64,000 nt of DNA from Alphaproteobacteria bacterium (GCA_021775995.1 JAJFGS010000013.1:979499-1043498); one strand, 5' to 3'. Counted from the stretch's first letter, positions 46,480 through 56,882 are shown. Made by a program: numbers and translations. Notes: generated by a model not told the origin, from the letters alone.

Positions 46480-48019
46480 TTTTATACCGCCCCTCTTCCG
46501 TATGCGCTTTCATCGAAATACTTACAAAGCCATTTTTTAATTTTTCAAAAGTTTTAGCAGAAATATGTAGTCCTAACTTTGACCGCCGCCATAAAATATC
46601 ATCTAAATTTTGAGCAAATTCATATTTAATGAGATAAATCATTTCCGATTCATAAATATCATCACCATAATGAATACCTAAATCTTCTACAAATTTTGCA
46701 CTACCCAAAATAGCTTTCATTCTTGTGCCATAAGCACGGGCATAACGATAAATAAGATACGGAGGTAAAAAATCATAAGCTTCACAATTTTTCTTAACAA
46801 AGCCATCAAAATCACCGTCTGGAATATCACCACCAGGTAAATATGCATTCTCTGTCCAAGGTTTAAGATTATTATCCGGATAAAATGTAGCCACACGATC
46901 CATGACATGTTCAGCCAGCCTTCTATGCGTCGTGATCTTGCCGCCAAATACCGATAAGATAGGTGGGCCATGGCGTTCATCAACATATAATTTATAATCA
47001 CGCGTTACTTTTGAAGCATTTTTCTGTCCGTCTTCAACCAACGATCTTACGCCGCTATACGTCCAAAAAATATCCTCAGACGAAATTTTTTTATTTAAAC
47101 TAGAATTAACTGCTTCGCATAGATAATCTATTTCTTCCTGACTAATCTCCACACTTGAAGGATCTTCTTCATATGGCACATCAGTCGTTCCAATGAGAGT
47201 AAAGTGTGTTTCATACGGAATCGTAAAGACAATACGTCCGTCAGGTTGTTGAAGAATAAAAGCCTGATCCCCTTCATATAATTTTGGGACAACAATATGA
47301 CTTCCTTTTATCAATCTAACATTCGGCGTAAATTCATTTTCTCCACCAGTAATTTCAGAACCATCAAGTACGTTACGAACCCACGGCCCCGCTGCATTTA
47401 CAACCATACCTGCAGAAATTGTGAACTGATCTCCGTTCAACATATTTTGTAAATGAATATTCCAACTTTTCTTGTTCTGTGATGGCGCTAAACCCATACA
47501 GGCAGTTTGTGGCATTATTACCGCTCCACGCTCATAGGCATCCATTGCATTCAAAACAACAAGGCGTGCATCATCAACCCAACAATCAGCATAGGTAAAT
47601 CCACGTTCATATTTATCATCCAAAGGATCGGCAAGTTCAATCGTCGCAAAATCAACGGCTTCTGATTTTTTTAATTTTTTACGTCCGCTCAAAAAATCAT
47701 ATAAAAACAGTCCTGCTTTTATCATCCAATAAGGACGCAGATGCCGATTATGGGGAAGAACAAAATCCATAGGCCAGATAATATGGGGTGCGCTTTTTAA
47801 TAAAATGTCACGCTCCCTTAAAGATTCTTTGACCAACTTAAATTCATAATATTCTAAATAACGCAGACCGCCATGTACCAATTTTGTGCTACAGGATGAT
47901 GTGGCACTGGCCAAATCCATAGCCTCAACCAAAAGAACCTTAAGCCCTCGACCTGCTGCATCGCGTGCAATACCACACCCGTTAATTCCACCCCCAATGA
48001 CACATAAATCATAATCCAT
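46466..48019 (-). CDS. glpD: Aerobic glycerol-3-phosphate dehydrogenase
   Basis: FAD-dependent, membrane-associated enzyme passing electrons to quinone. The 517 residues have GGGINGCGIARDAAGRG at the N-terminus and the conserved LVHGGLRYLE. No clear Shine-Dalgarno is seen. With glpK it allows growth on glycerol or lipid-derived G3P. Confidence 0.96.
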   Translation of the reverse strand: MDYDLCVIGGGINGCGIARDAAGRGLKVLLVEAMDLASATSSCSTKLVHGGLRYLEYYEFKLVKESLRERDILLKSAPHIIWPMDFVLPHNRHLRPYWMIKAGLFLYDFLSGRKKLKKSEAVDFATIELADPLDDKYERGFTYADCWVDDARLVVLNAMDAYERGAVIMPQTACMGLAPSQNKKSWNIHLQNMLNGDQFTISAGMVVNAAGPWVRNVLDGSEITGGENEFTPNVRLIKGSHIVVPKLYEGDQAFILQQPDGRIVFTIPYETHFTLIGTTDVPYEEDPSSVEISQEEIDYLCEAVNSSLNKKISSEDIFWTYSGVRSLVEDGQKNASKVTRDYKLYVDERHGPPILSVFGGKITTHRRLAEHVMDRVATFYPDNNLKPWTENAYLPGGDIPDGDFDGFVKKNCEAYDFLPPYLIYRYARAYGTRMKAILGSAKFVEDLGIHYGDDIYESEMIYLIKYEFAQNLDDILWRRSKLGLHISAKTFEKLKNGFVSISMKAHTEEGRYKNATA

Positions 48020-48142
48020 GAAAACAAGGTTACATCAGTTATCAAAAACAGCAAGAGCGTGGATAAAAAATCTTAAGCTTTTGACTTTAAATAATAAAAT
48101 GAGGACAATTAGAGTCTGATTAGAATAATCTTTTAAGGCAGT

Positions 48143-50203
48143 ATGCCCTTATTAAAATTCAAATTTTTATCCTTAATTTTTGCCATCTCTTTGATAGGCA
48201 CTGCCTGCCTATTTATGCTGTCGGAAGTAAAAGCAGAAGAGTATAAATCTCACACACCGCGCTTTAACCTACCCTCCTCAACCCTGACAGGCATTACCGG
48301 TTTAAATGTCATTCCTAACTCACGGATGGATCAAATGGGAACTATGCGCATTGGAGTTAGTACCAGCGATCCCTATGTTTTTACTTTTTTAGGCTTTCAA
48401 GTCGTCGAACCCCTTTATGTTAATATTCGTCAAACCAGCGAAGTTTCAAGCCTCAATGACTCTGCAAATCGATTATATCCAGGGCTGGATTTTAAATTAA
48501 GGTTAATTAAAGAAGCAGCAAAGCGACCAGAACTTTCTATCGGTGCCAATTCTGCCTTTGGCCACCAAAGAACTGCTAGTGAATATCTGGTCCTTTCAAA
48601 ACGAAAAGGCAGTTTTGATTTTACAGGCGGCATGGCATGGGGACGTTTAGCAGGCAAGGGTCATATTAAAAATCCACTTCGTGCAGTTTCATCTCATTTC
48701 AACCAGTCTCGAAATTATAATGCGGAGGGTGCCCAAAATATTGATAACTGGCTCACAGGCAAAGAGATTGGTTTTTTTGGTGGCATTGAATATTTTACAC
48801 CTCTAAAAGGATTGTCCTTAAAAGGAGAATATGGTGGATATGATTATAAACCTGAGACCACAACGAATGCAGGATTTAACAAACCACAACCTTGGAGTTT
48901 TGGTTTAAATTATAAACCATGGAATTATATTGATATATCCATTGCCGCGATAGGTGCTGAAAAAATTATGGCGCACCTCTCAATACAAGATCAAATTCAA
49001 AAATGGCCAGGGCGTTTATCAAATAATATAGACCCGCCTACTCTTATCTATCCGCGTCAAAACCATGCAGGTAGTCATGAAGTTACCTTGAACTTAAACA
49101 CCTATCAATCAACAGGCCAACAAATAGGTCATCAAGCGCGTTTAACAGCCAACCAAACAAACATAGATAATGAAAGCATAGAAATTTCTCTCAACCATAA
49201 AGGATTAAAAGGTCCAAACATTCAGCTTATCCGTCACGATATAGAAAAAGCCGTTTTATACAATCAAAGTAGTGCCGAAGAAATTTGGCATGACATTAAT
49301 TTTTTACCTAACAAGACACAAACATTTCATTTCAAAGATGTTGATTTAAAAAATTTAACCTATCGTCTTATTTTGGATAATAAAGTGAGTTTAGCAGAAA
49401 AGGATACAGGTATCCTCTATCGTAGTTCCGCTATTATAGAGTTAGAGAAAACTTTACCATTTGGTTTCAGATTAGGTGCATCACCAAAAGTAAATATAGC
49501 TGATAATATTGGCAATATTCAAAGTTATCGCATTCCATCCAGCAAACCAGTTCGAAGCAATGAAGATGAGTTTGCAAGCAATCGTTTCTCTATCGATCAA
49601 CTTTACGCTTCATGGTTACATTCTTTAAGCCAAAGCACACATATAAATTTAAGTGTTGGTTATTTAGAGGAAATGTTTGGCGGTTTTGGCGGTGAGATTT
49701 TATATCGACCATTTGGTAAAACCTTCGCAATTGGTGCTGAAGCTTGGCAAGTTAAGAAACGTGATGGAAATTCATCGCTTGCCATGCAAACAACTGAACA
49801 AGATCGTTTTACAGGATATTTAAACTTGTTCTACGAATTACCAAATAAAAGCACAACATTATTTACAAAAGTCGGACAATATTTAGCAGAAGATTTTGGC
49901 GGAACATTTGGAATAAAAAATAATTTTCAAAATGGAAAAACTTTAGAAGGTTTTATTACAGCAACAAACCAGCGGGATAAAGATATATTCGGTGGTGACA
50001 ACTATCTTTATGGTGGCGTAAAATTTACTTTACCGTTTGGGAACGTGCCATTTGTTCCGAAGGGAAGTGAAGCAAGGTTTACAACGGCTGCCTTCGCACG
50101 TGATGCAGGACAGACTCTAAACATTCCAAACAAACTCTATGATGTTACTGAACCAATCTCGTACCGCCAGTTGAGCCGTAGTTGGCCTGATCTTCTTCGC
50201 TAG
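48143..50203 (+). CDS. YjbH-like outer membrane protein
   Basis: A 686-residue protein with a signal peptide (about 1-30). YjbH/WbfB-type beta-barrel features follow: PSSTLTGITGLNVIPNSRMDQMGTMRIG and repeated amphipathic strands, with KGSEARFTTAAF near the end. YjbH proteins export exopolysaccharide together with YjbEFG. No capsule genes lie nearby. AAGG precedes the ATG by 4 nt. The last 59 nt overlap the 3' end of the convergent dehydrogenase gene. Confidence 0.85.
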   Translation: MPLLKFKFLSLIFAISLIGTACLFMLSEVKAEEYKSHTPRFNLPSSTLTGITGLNVIPNSRMDQMGTMRIGVSTSDPYVFTFLGFQVVEPLYVNIRQTSEVSSLNDSANRLYPGLDFKLRLIKEAAKRPELSIGANSAFGHQRTASEYLVLSKRKGSFDFTGGMAWGRLAGKGHIKNPLRAVSSHFNQSRNYNAEGAQNIDNWLTGKEIGFFGGIEYFTPLKGLSLKGEYGGYDYKPETTTNAGFNKPQPWSFGLNYKPWNYIDISIAAIGAEKIMAHLSIQDQIQKWPGRLSNNIDPPTLIYPRQNHAGSHEVTLNLNTYQSTGQQIGHQARLTANQTNIDNESIEISLNHKGLKGPNIQLIRHDIEKAVLYNQSSAEEIWHDINFLPNKTQTFHFKDVDLKNLTYRLILDNKVSLAEKDTGILYRSSAIIELEKTLPFGFRLGASPKVNIADNIGNIQSYRIPSSKPVRSNEDEFASNRFSIDQLYASWLHSLSQSTHINLSVGYLEEMFGGFGGEILYRPFGKTFAIGAEAWQVKKRDGNSSLAMQTTEQDRFTGYLNLFYELPNKSTTLFTKVGQYLAEDFGGTFGIKNNFQNGKTLEGFITATNQRDKDIFGGDNYLYGGVKFTLPFGNVPFVPKGSEARFTTAAFARDAGQTLNIPNKLYDVTEPISYRQLSRSWPDLLR

Positions 50204-51347
50204 TATCATCATTCATATCAGCCAAAGCGCCGCCCTTTAAGAATTTTTCTTCTGCCAACTGATCGGCTGTCTCACCAGTTGGACGTCCCTGCTCTTGCGC
50301 AGCAAGAATATTATCCGTCACTGTTTGACCAATACGCTCAACATGGTTAACCATACTGCCACGTTCAATATTAAAGTCTTGCGGGTTATAATCAGACTTG
50401 CGGAAATATTCATAGCCAACACAAATAACACCACCAGAATTAATCACATAGTCAGGAATATATAATATTTCCTTACCCATCAAAACTTTATCATGGTGAG
50501 AAGCCAAAAGTTGGTTATTCGCCGCCCCTGCAACAATATCAACTTTTAGTTCTGAAATTGTTTGATCATTTAAAATACCGCCCATCGCACAAGGCGCAAA
50601 AACATCAGCCTCAACACCAAAAATTTCATCGGGTTTAACAATTTCAACATCACCCAATTCTTTTTTAGCCCGAGTTAAGCCCTCTTCACTAATATCTGTA
50701 ATAATTAATTTTGCACCATCTTGTTTTAAAAGTTGCGCAAGCGCTAACCCAACTGCGCCTACCCCTTGAATAGATATTGTTAAATCAGCCAAGGTTTTTT
50801 TATTATTATAACGATGCGCAATGGCCGCCTTTATACCGTGATAGCAACCTAACGCAGTTAACGGTGACGGATTGCCGCCAAGCTCGCCATATTCACTACC
50901 CTCTAACATTTCAGGCGGAAGCCCTGTGACATGCTCGGTAAATTTTGCAATTTCGACCATATCCTCTTCACCTGAACCACTATCCTCGGCAGTAACATAG
51001 TTGCCTTCAAAACTTTCAACTGCCGCGCCCATAGCTTGCATAAGTTCTGGTGTTTTTTGTGTACGGTGGTCACCGATAATAACAGCTTTACCTCCGCCAA
51101 GCGGCAAACCTGCCAGCGCGTTTTTATACGTCATGCCCCGAGACAAACGAAGCACATCATTAACGGCTTCGGTTTCGGTAGCGTAAGGCATCATCCGACA
51201 ACCACCCAGTGCCGGACCTAAGTTTGCGTTATGAACCGCAATAAAAGCGACGATATTATCTTCCAGAACAAAACGACGAACACATTCATGGTCATCATAA
51301 GAGTCAAATTCATCTAATAATTCTGAACCTAAATCGTTAAAACTCAT
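50145..51347 (-). CDS. Glu/Leu/Phe/Val dehydrogenase family protein
   Basis: A NAD-dependent amino acid dehydrogenase, most like leucine dehydrogenase. The catalytic Lys region is GGCRMMPYATETEAVNDVLRLSRGMTYKNALAGLPLGGGKAV. A Rossmann segment (GVGAVGLALAQLL) follows. The start at 51347 has GGAGA 5 nt upstream. The 400-residue length exceeds the ~360 usual for leucine dehydrogenase because of a C-terminal tail that overlaps the opposite-strand YjbH gene. Confidence 0.9.
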   Translation of the reverse strand: MSFNDLGSELLDEFDSYDDHECVRRFVLEDNIVAFIAVHNANLGPALGGCRMMPYATETEAVNDVLRLSRGMTYKNALAGLPLGGGKAVIIGDHRTQKTPELMQAMGAAVESFEGNYVTAEDSGSGEEDMVEIAKFTEHVTGLPPEMLEGSEYGELGGNPSPLTALGCYHGIKAAIAHRYNNKKTLADLTISIQGVGAVGLALAQLLKQDGAKLIITDISEEGLTRAKKELGDVEIVKPDEIFGVEADVFAPCAMGGILNDQTISELKVDIVAGAANNQLLASHHDKVLMGKEILYIPDYVINSGGVICVGYEYFRKSDYNPQDFNIERGSMVNHVERIGQTVTDNILAAQEQGRPTGETADQLAEEKFLKGGALADMNDDTSEEDQANYGSTGGTRLVQ

Positions 51348-51497
51348 CACATTCTCCAAAAAATACACCGTGCTGTTACTATTATGCCTGCGGGTATAGC
51401 GAATTTAAACGTCCTTGTCATTGATAATATATAACTTTGTAGCAAAAAACCAAAAATCACCCCGCCTATCCTCTTGATTTTAATCATTTAAACCCCC

Positions 51498-51534
51498 CTC
51501 TTTAGTTTGCTCGCTGGGAATTTGGGAGGGGGGG
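51498..51534 (-). repeat. Poly-C module, copy B (inverted)
   Basis: Reverse complement reads C7, TCCCAAATTCCCAGCGAGC, then AAACTAAAGAG. It matches copy A at 38620-38657 with about five differences, and has a shorter C run. Confidence 0.6.
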
Positions 51535-51564
51535 CATTGATATAAAAGGATTTTCTTTCAGCTT

Positions 51565-51577
51565 CCTCGCAATGACG
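51565..51577 (+). repeat. Solo palindrome arm
   Basis: CCTCGCAATGACG is identical to the right arm of the repeat at 3401-3488. No partner arm is seen within 100 nt. Confidence 0.55.
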
Positions 51578-51595
51578 AAAAACTGGTGAAGCGTA

Positions 51596-51657
51596 ACCCC
51601 GTACTTGTTACGGGGTCTGTTACAGGTCGGGATGAGACCCCGCAATAAATGCGGGGT
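51596..51657. repeat. Paired-hairpin repeat, copy B
   Basis: ACCCCGTA (51596-51603) pairs with TACGGGGT (51609-51616); ACCCCGCA (51637-51644) pairs with TGCGGGGT (51650-51657). Same orientation and 16-nt inner spacer as copy A at 38252-38313; loop and spacer sequences differ. Confidence 0.8.
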
Positions 51658-51767
51658 TGCGGTGTTGTCATGCGGGGTGATGGCAGGCAGTGTGGGAACG
51701 TTTTTTTGTGTCTGCTCTAAAATAATCATCCCGTAGAATAGCATAAAAAAGGGGAATTTAATAGGAA

Positions 51768-52967
51768 TTATTTCTTATTTGATTTGTACTTTTCAACATT
51801 AAACCCACTTACATCAAAATCAAAAACTGGAGAGCCTTGTTGGTAAATATTCATGGAAATACGAACCCGTTTGGCTTTCATCATTTTTCCTACAAATCTG
51901 CTGTAATTCCGAATAAAAATGGTCTCTGAACTATTATCTGCCGCACCTACCGCAGTATATCGAGACGCATCTTCATCATCAAATCTCACTAACACTGTAC
52001 AATTGTCATATGATGGGCAGAGGATTTGGCCTTTTTCTATTCTAAAAATAACATCCTTCCCATATTTTGGGTCTGTTCTGAGAGTTAATCTTCCGTGCTG
52101 TTTACCACCATAAGGAAAATCAAACTCCACAGTGTTAGAACTTGAAAGAGTAGCTGTATGGGTTTTGCCTTTGCTCATAGGATCATCATTATGATAATAT
52201 GACCATGGTGCTGCCGCCGCTTCTATAGCTTGTTTTTCAAGAACAACTTTTTGTTTTTTAACAGCGGTATCATGAAGTTTTTTAAATTCACTATCTGCTA
52301 CCTTAATATATTCAGCACCAATAGTCTGCGCATAATCATAATTTTTATTAGCAAGCTCTTTCTTTAAATCAGTAATAAGGACAGTACGTTTTTCTTTAAA
52401 CTCATTTGCAAGACGTTCTTTTTCTAGCCTTTGTCTTTCCTCCTCCTGTTTGGCAAGCCCTGCAATAGCCTCGCCATTCAATCTTTTAATTTCAGGATGG
52501 TCTACTTCAAGTAATTGCCCCGTTTTTTCCTTTACCGCCTCCCAATTTTTATTTTCAACGTATGTTGATATTTCCTGAAGAACCTGTTCAGGATTTCTTT
52601 CAAACTCTTCTTTTGCGTTTAAACTACGCTCTTCTGCTAGCTTTAAAGCTTTCTCCATTTCTTTTTCTGTGATTAATTGTTCTGCTGTATTTTTAGAGGA
52701 GTAATCAGGAGTGCTTGATCCAATAGTAAAGATTGCAAAAACAGTAAGCCCTAAAATTGTGTAACCAATCCTTTTCCATGTATTGAAATAAGTATCTTTT
52801 AACTTTGCTTGCGCTTTAGGAAGAAATAAGACACCCGCCACCGCAAATAATAAGGCTGAGGTTATAGATGTTGTAAACATAGCCAAAGCAAGAAGGGCAT
52901 AGATAACAAATCCGAACCCTTGTAATAGCTGTTTCGTTCCATCAATAATTTTAACTTTTAAATCCAT
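51768..52967 (-). CDS. Membrane protein with coiled coil and beta domain, unknown
   Basis: The 399-residue protein has two to three N-terminal membrane segments (about 12-50 and 66-87). A Glu/Lys-rich coiled-coil region (about 95-250) follows. The C-terminal beta-rich domain (about 265-395) includes FDFPYGGKQHGRLTLR, CPSYDNCTVLVRFDD and a VFDFDVSGF end, a pattern I recall for uncharacterised bacterial proteins. The role is unknown. Confidence 0.75.
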   Translation of the reverse strand: MDLKVKIIDGTKQLLQGFGFVIYALLALAMFTTSITSALLFAVAGVLFLPKAQAKLKDTYFNTWKRIGYTILGLTVFAIFTIGSSTPDYSSKNTAEQLITEKEMEKALKLAEERSLNAKEEFERNPEQVLQEISTYVENKNWEAVKEKTGQLLEVDHPEIKRLNGEAIAGLAKQEEERQRLEKERLANEFKEKRTVLITDLKKELANKNYDYAQTIGAEYIKVADSEFKKLHDTAVKKQKVVLEKQAIEAAAAPWSYYHNDDPMSKGKTHTATLSSSNTVEFDFPYGGKQHGRLTLRTDPKYGKDVIFRIEKGQILCPSYDNCTVLVRFDDEDASRYTAVGAADNSSETIFIRNYSRFVGKMMKAKRVRISMNIYQQGSPVFDFDVSGFNVEKYKSNKK

Positions 52968-53432
52968 AGACTTTTCCTTATTTCTTATATTTTGAGTTAA
53001 TCATAAATTACTTAGAAAAACAATTTGGATTTTACGTTAAATACTAGAACGATTATCCAATCTCTGGAACTAATTTTTAAAAGCTGATGTGTATGTTGAA
53101 GAGAGGCTATCCATCTACACTTTTGTTTTTGAAGAAGAGAGCGGCTTCATAGTGACTTTAATACCGTAGCATATAAAGAAAAAACCCCCCTAAAGACTTA
53201 GGAGGGTTTGAGTTTTACTATGGGTACCAGATTGGTAATAAACTAAAAAGAAAAGTAACTATATTTTCGTCCCTTTGACCGCCTTTTAAAATGCCCTAAA
53301 AAAAGCCCCATCGGGTAGTTTGTAAACATAAGTTTTTAAAGTCGAAGGGTCTTACACTTTGAATTAAAAAACCTTATATATTAATAATAGCTATTTTCTT
53401 ATGTAAATAGCAAATAATTGGGAAATTTCTAT
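52968..53432. other. Intergenic region with terminators and a small frame
   Basis: A CCTAA/TTAGG stem with flanking CCC/GGG near 53184-53208 and T-rich ends on both strands forms a bidirectional terminator. A second stem near 53306-53320 (CCCGATGGG) with T-run could end rluD. A 28-codon minus-strand ATG frame (53247-53333) without Shine-Dalgarno is not supported as a gene. Confidence 0.5.
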
Positions 53433-54425
53433 CTAAGTTATTGTTTTTAAACAATTTTCTATATTTTGCAAATCATCGGGCATATCACATGTAAAGTGCA
53501 GTTTTTCACCAGATCGGGGGTGAATAAAGCCGATTTCAGCGGCATGGAGCGCCTGACGCTTAAATGCCATGATTTGTTCAATAATGCTCTCTTCATAGCC
53601 AGAGTGCTTTAATAAAGCCGTTCCCTCTTGGTCAGGCAGACCATAAAGTGGATCACCAATCAAAGGATGTTTAATATGTTGCATATGGACACGAATTTGA
53701 TGGGTGCGCCCAGTCTCTAATTTACATTCAACCATGGCAACACCATCAGCATATTTATCTTTCAATAAATAACGCGTCACGGCTTCGCGTCCACTGGTCA
53801 TCATAATCCCCATCTTAAGACGGTTATGATTGTCACGTCCGATAGGCATATCGATTTTACTTTTAATGATTGTCGGCACACGCCAAACAAAAGCTTTATA
53901 AATACGACTCAAACTTCTGTCTTGAAGTTGGTCACTGAGCCCGCTATGTGCCAGATCATTTTTAGCAACCACAAGAAGACCACTGGTTTCTTTATCTAAA
54001 CGATGAACAATGCCAGGACGTTGCACGCCGCCAATGCCAGAAAGATTACCTTTGCAATGATGCAACAAGGCATTGACCAATGTGCCATCCCAATTCCCTG
54101 CCCCCGGATGAACAACCATGCCGACAGCTTTATTCACCACCAAAAGATCATCATCTTCATAGACAATATTCAAAGGAATATCTTCGGCCAAAATCGTATC
54201 ATCTTTAGCAGGCGGAATCTGAATTGTAATTTTATCGCCTGCCACAACTTCATAAGATGATTTTTTAATAATAAAACCCGAGACGATAACTTGACCCTCT
54301 TTAATCAATGCTTGTAGGCGTGAGCGAGACAAGTCAGGGCATTCTGCTGCCAAGGCTTTATCCAACCGTATAGACGGGGCTTCCTCAGGGATTTCTATTT
54401 CTAATTTGTCTTGTATATCAGTCAT
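53433..54425 (-). CDS. rluD: 23S rRNA pseudouridine synthase RluD-type
   Basis: RluA-family pseudouridine synthase with an N-terminal S4 domain (about 18-75) and the catalytic Asp in HRLDKETSGLLVVAKN. RHTQIRVHM-like GRTHQIRVHMQH is present. The start at 54425 fits the family; an upstream frame adds hydrophobic residues and is unlikely. RluD modifies helix 69 of 23S rRNA; RluC/A-type alternatives cannot be fully excluded. Confidence 0.92.
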   Translation of the reverse strand: MTDIQDKLEIEIPEEAPSIRLDKALAAECPDLSRSRLQALIKEGQVIVSGFIIKKSSYEVVAGDKITIQIPPAKDDTILAEDIPLNIVYEDDDLLVVNKAVGMVVHPGAGNWDGTLVNALLHHCKGNLSGIGGVQRPGIVHRLDKETSGLLVVAKNDLAHSGLSDQLQDRSLSRIYKAFVWRVPTIIKSKIDMPIGRDNHNRLKMGIMMTSGREAVTRYLLKDKYADGVAMVECKLETGRTHQIRVHMQHIKHPLIGDPLYGLPDQEGTALLKHSGYEESIIEQIMAFKRQALHAAEIGFIHPRSGEKLHFTCDMPDDLQNIENCLKTIT

Positions 54426-54550
54426 TGGAATACGAGATATCACTTTATAAAGCATTTGCCCATATTTAAATAATTCTATGAAAATTCTTATAAGTACAAA
54501 AAAGACTTGAAAAACCAAGGTAATATCTATTTTGTAGGGACAATCGTCCT

Positions 54551-54619
54551 CGGGTCAAGGAATTAACAGACCCGCATGACGACCTTTAAAGTAGCGTCCT
54601 CCAGCTTGCTGGTATGACG
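54551..54619. repeat. Imperfect palindromes before tRNA-Val
   Basis: CGGGTC (54551-54556) pairs with GACCCG (54569-54574). A separate 25-nt imperfect palindrome, CGTCCTCCAGC TT GCTGGTATGACG, spans 54595-54619. Similar CCAGC/GCTGG palindromes occur widely as alphaproteobacterial repeats. Confidence 0.5.
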
Positions 54620-54634
54620 GCTTTTAAAAAGAGT

Positions 54635-54709
54635 GGGCGGTTAGCTCAGCGGTAGAGCACCTCGGTGACATCGAGGGGGCCACAGGTTCGATCCCCGTAC
54701 CGCCCACCA
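54635..54709 (+). tRNA. tRNA-Val (GAC)
   Basis: Acceptor GGGCGGT pairs with ACCGCCC and CCA is encoded. D-arm, the anticodon stem-loop CCTCG-GTGACAT-CGAGG (GAC) and T-arm GTTCGATCC are all present. Confidence 0.96.
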
Positions 54710-54769
54710 TTTTTCTAAATTATATAGGATCTCTTAAAAGAAGTTCAACAAGACTCGATTTTTTTGTAC

Positions 54770-56476
54770 TTACGCCGCTTGTCTTTTTTGTTTGGCACTT
54801 GCCGCTTCATCAAGAAGACGTTGCGCCGCAGCATCAGATTCTCCACTGACTTTATCACCAGCAAGCATACGAGAAATTTCATTGATACGTTGATCAATGG
54901 CAAGTTCATTCACACTAGAAATTGTTACTTCACCTTCTACCCGTTTACTAATGTGAAGATGTTGGTCACCACATGAAGCCACTTGCGGACTATGGGTGAT
55001 AACCATGACTTGGGTATTTTCAGACAGCGCAGCAATACGATCGCCCACGGCAGCGGCGGCAGAACCACCAATCCCCGTATCAACCTCATCGAAGACAAGC
55101 GTAGTTGTCGTTTGAATTTCTTGCAATACAACTTTAAGCGCCAAAATCATCCGTGCGAGCTCCCCGCCTGAAGCCGTTTCAGCAATAGGGCTAAAAGGCA
55201 TTCCTGGATTCATACGGGCCGTAAAGGTTACAACGTTAAAGCCTTTTTCCGTCCAAGGTAGATCTGGTTTTTCTTCTACAACCACAATGAATTCTGCTTT
55301 TGCTAATTTCAAAGGTGGAAATTCTTTTGTAATGGCTTTGCCTAATGCCTCAGCAGCAATAACACGTTTTTTACTAAGAATTTCTGCATGTTTAAGGAAA
55401 TCATTTTTAGATTTGACCAATAAATCTTTAAGCTCAACGAGACGCTCTGGACCATTTTTAACGCGTTGATCTTTACCATACACATCTAAATAAAATTCGG
55501 TGATATCTTCATATGCTATTTTATTATCTGTCGCTATAGTTTTTAGTACATCTAATACTTTTTTTAAGTGAAATAGTGGCCCCGTATCAATTTCATATTT
55601 AGGAGTCAACGTTGTCATTTCATCAACCGCATCACGGGCATTTTTTAAAGCAACGTCAAGATAATTTGTTAAAGCCTCCATCTCCGCTTTATCAACATTT
55701 TCTTGTGCCTCGATCGTACGTTTAGCCGACGCCAAACTACCAACAATGCCGTTACCAGAAATAAGGCGCGATAAAATCAACTGAAATGCTTCTGATGTTT
55801 CTTTGGCCATTAAGAGCCGTGCATATTCTGCCTCTGACTCTTCAACAAACCCCTCTTTCATTTCAATTTCTTCAAATTTACGAACAACCGCCCGTAATTT
55901 TTTCAGCCGCATTCCCCTATGCTGTGCAAGAAATTTTTCTTCCTCTTCCAATTCTCTGGTGTAGCGATGCACATTGTGTAACGCTTCAGAAACATTGGTG
56001 AAAACCTCAGGTTCAAAATTACCAGATAAATCCAGCAAGTTCATTTGGTTTTCAGGACCAAGCAAATTATGGTTTGCTGTTTGTCCATGAATCTCCATCA
56101 AGATTTCACCAACTTCTTTTAAAATTTCAAGCTCAATTGGTTTGTCATTCAAGGTAATGGTCTCGGTACCTTCGGTGGTCATCACCCGATAAATTTCAAA
56201 TTCTTCTTGGTCTGCAGTGACAAGGTCTTTTTCCGTTAGATACGGCCAAACACCATGATTTTTGGGTGGTGCAACAACAGCTTTAAAAATTGATTGGTCA
56301 TGCCCTTGGCGTATTGATTTAATTTTAGCGGGCTCTCCCAATATCATACCCATTGCACCCAAGATAATAGATTTACCCGCACCAGTTTCCCCAGTAACGA
56401 TCGTCAGACCGTCTTCAAAGGTCAGGTCTAACTTGTCAATAATAACAAACTGTTCAACAATAAGTCTTTTAAGCAT
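54770..56476 (-). CDS. recN: DNA repair protein RecN
   Basis: SMC-like ATPase in double-strand break repair. The 568 residues start MLKRLIVEQFVIIDKL with Walker A GETGAGKS. Two coiled-coil arms span about 160-330. ABC signature ASGGELARMILALK and Walker B VFDEVDTGIGG follow. The Ala-Ala C-terminus (KQKRQAA) resembles the degradation-type tail seen in E. coli RecN, which is a ClpXP substrate, but this is inference. Confidence 0.95.
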   Translation of the reverse strand: MLKRLIVEQFVIIDKLDLTFEDGLTIVTGETGAGKSIILGAMGMILGEPAKIKSIRQGHDQSIFKAVVAPPKNHGVWPYLTEKDLVTADQEEFEIYRVMTTEGTETITLNDKPIELEILKEVGEILMEIHGQTANHNLLGPENQMNLLDLSGNFEPEVFTNVSEALHNVHRYTRELEEEEKFLAQHRGMRLKKLRAVVRKFEEIEMKEGFVEESEAEYARLLMAKETSEAFQLILSRLISGNGIVGSLASAKRTIEAQENVDKAEMEALTNYLDVALKNARDAVDEMTTLTPKYEIDTGPLFHLKKVLDVLKTIATDNKIAYEDITEFYLDVYGKDQRVKNGPERLVELKDLLVKSKNDFLKHAEILSKKRVIAAEALGKAITKEFPPLKLAKAEFIVVVEEKPDLPWTEKGFNVVTFTARMNPGMPFSPIAETASGGELARMILALKVVLQEIQTTTTLVFDEVDTGIGGSAAAAVGDRIAALSENTQVMVITHSPQVASCGDQHLHISKRVEGEVTISSVNELAIDQRINEISRMLAGDKVSGESDAAAQRLLDEAASAKQKRQAA

Positions 56477-56882
56477 GGGTAATTATAAATCCTGAGTAAT
56501 CTATGAGCAATTGGGCAGTAAAAAAGTACATTAAATTATAGCATAAAACCAGTCGGTTAAGGCAACCTTCGGATTTATACCCCTATATAGTGCCCTGTAT
56601 GGGTTAAAAATAAATTAACAATTTCAAAGATTTAGTTTGACAGAATCCAGAAAAGTGCCTATAAACCCTCCAACGTTTGATAAATGTCTCTCAGCCGATT
56701 AAATGAGAGATGGAGCTTTCAGAAAAATATCCAACTTATTCGGATATGTGGTTGTTAAAACGCCCCACCTTTTCCACAAAGTTCACATTTATAGATGAAT
56801 GGCCAATGAAGGCCCTACCCTTTGGCGCAAAATGCGCCCGAGTTAACTTTGTTCCATTAATTTGGGCGGAAAAGGAAATATA
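56477..56882 (+). promoter_or_regulatory. Long structured 5' region before the DEAD-box helicase
   Basis: No gene is seen in 406 nt. A GGCGCA-AAA-TGCGCC hairpin (56824-56838) and a GGCC-AATGA-AGGCC stem near 56798-56811 lie before the AAGGA site. Long leaders of this type are common on cold-inducible RNA helicase mRNAs, but cold control is inferred. Confidence 0.45.

Larger units (their letters stand above)
51369..51767. other. Gene-free region with repeats
   Basis: No supported gene. It contains the inverted poly-C module (51498-51534), a solo palindrome arm CCTCGCAATGACG (51565-51577) and the paired-hairpin repeat (51596-51657). Confidence 0.65.
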
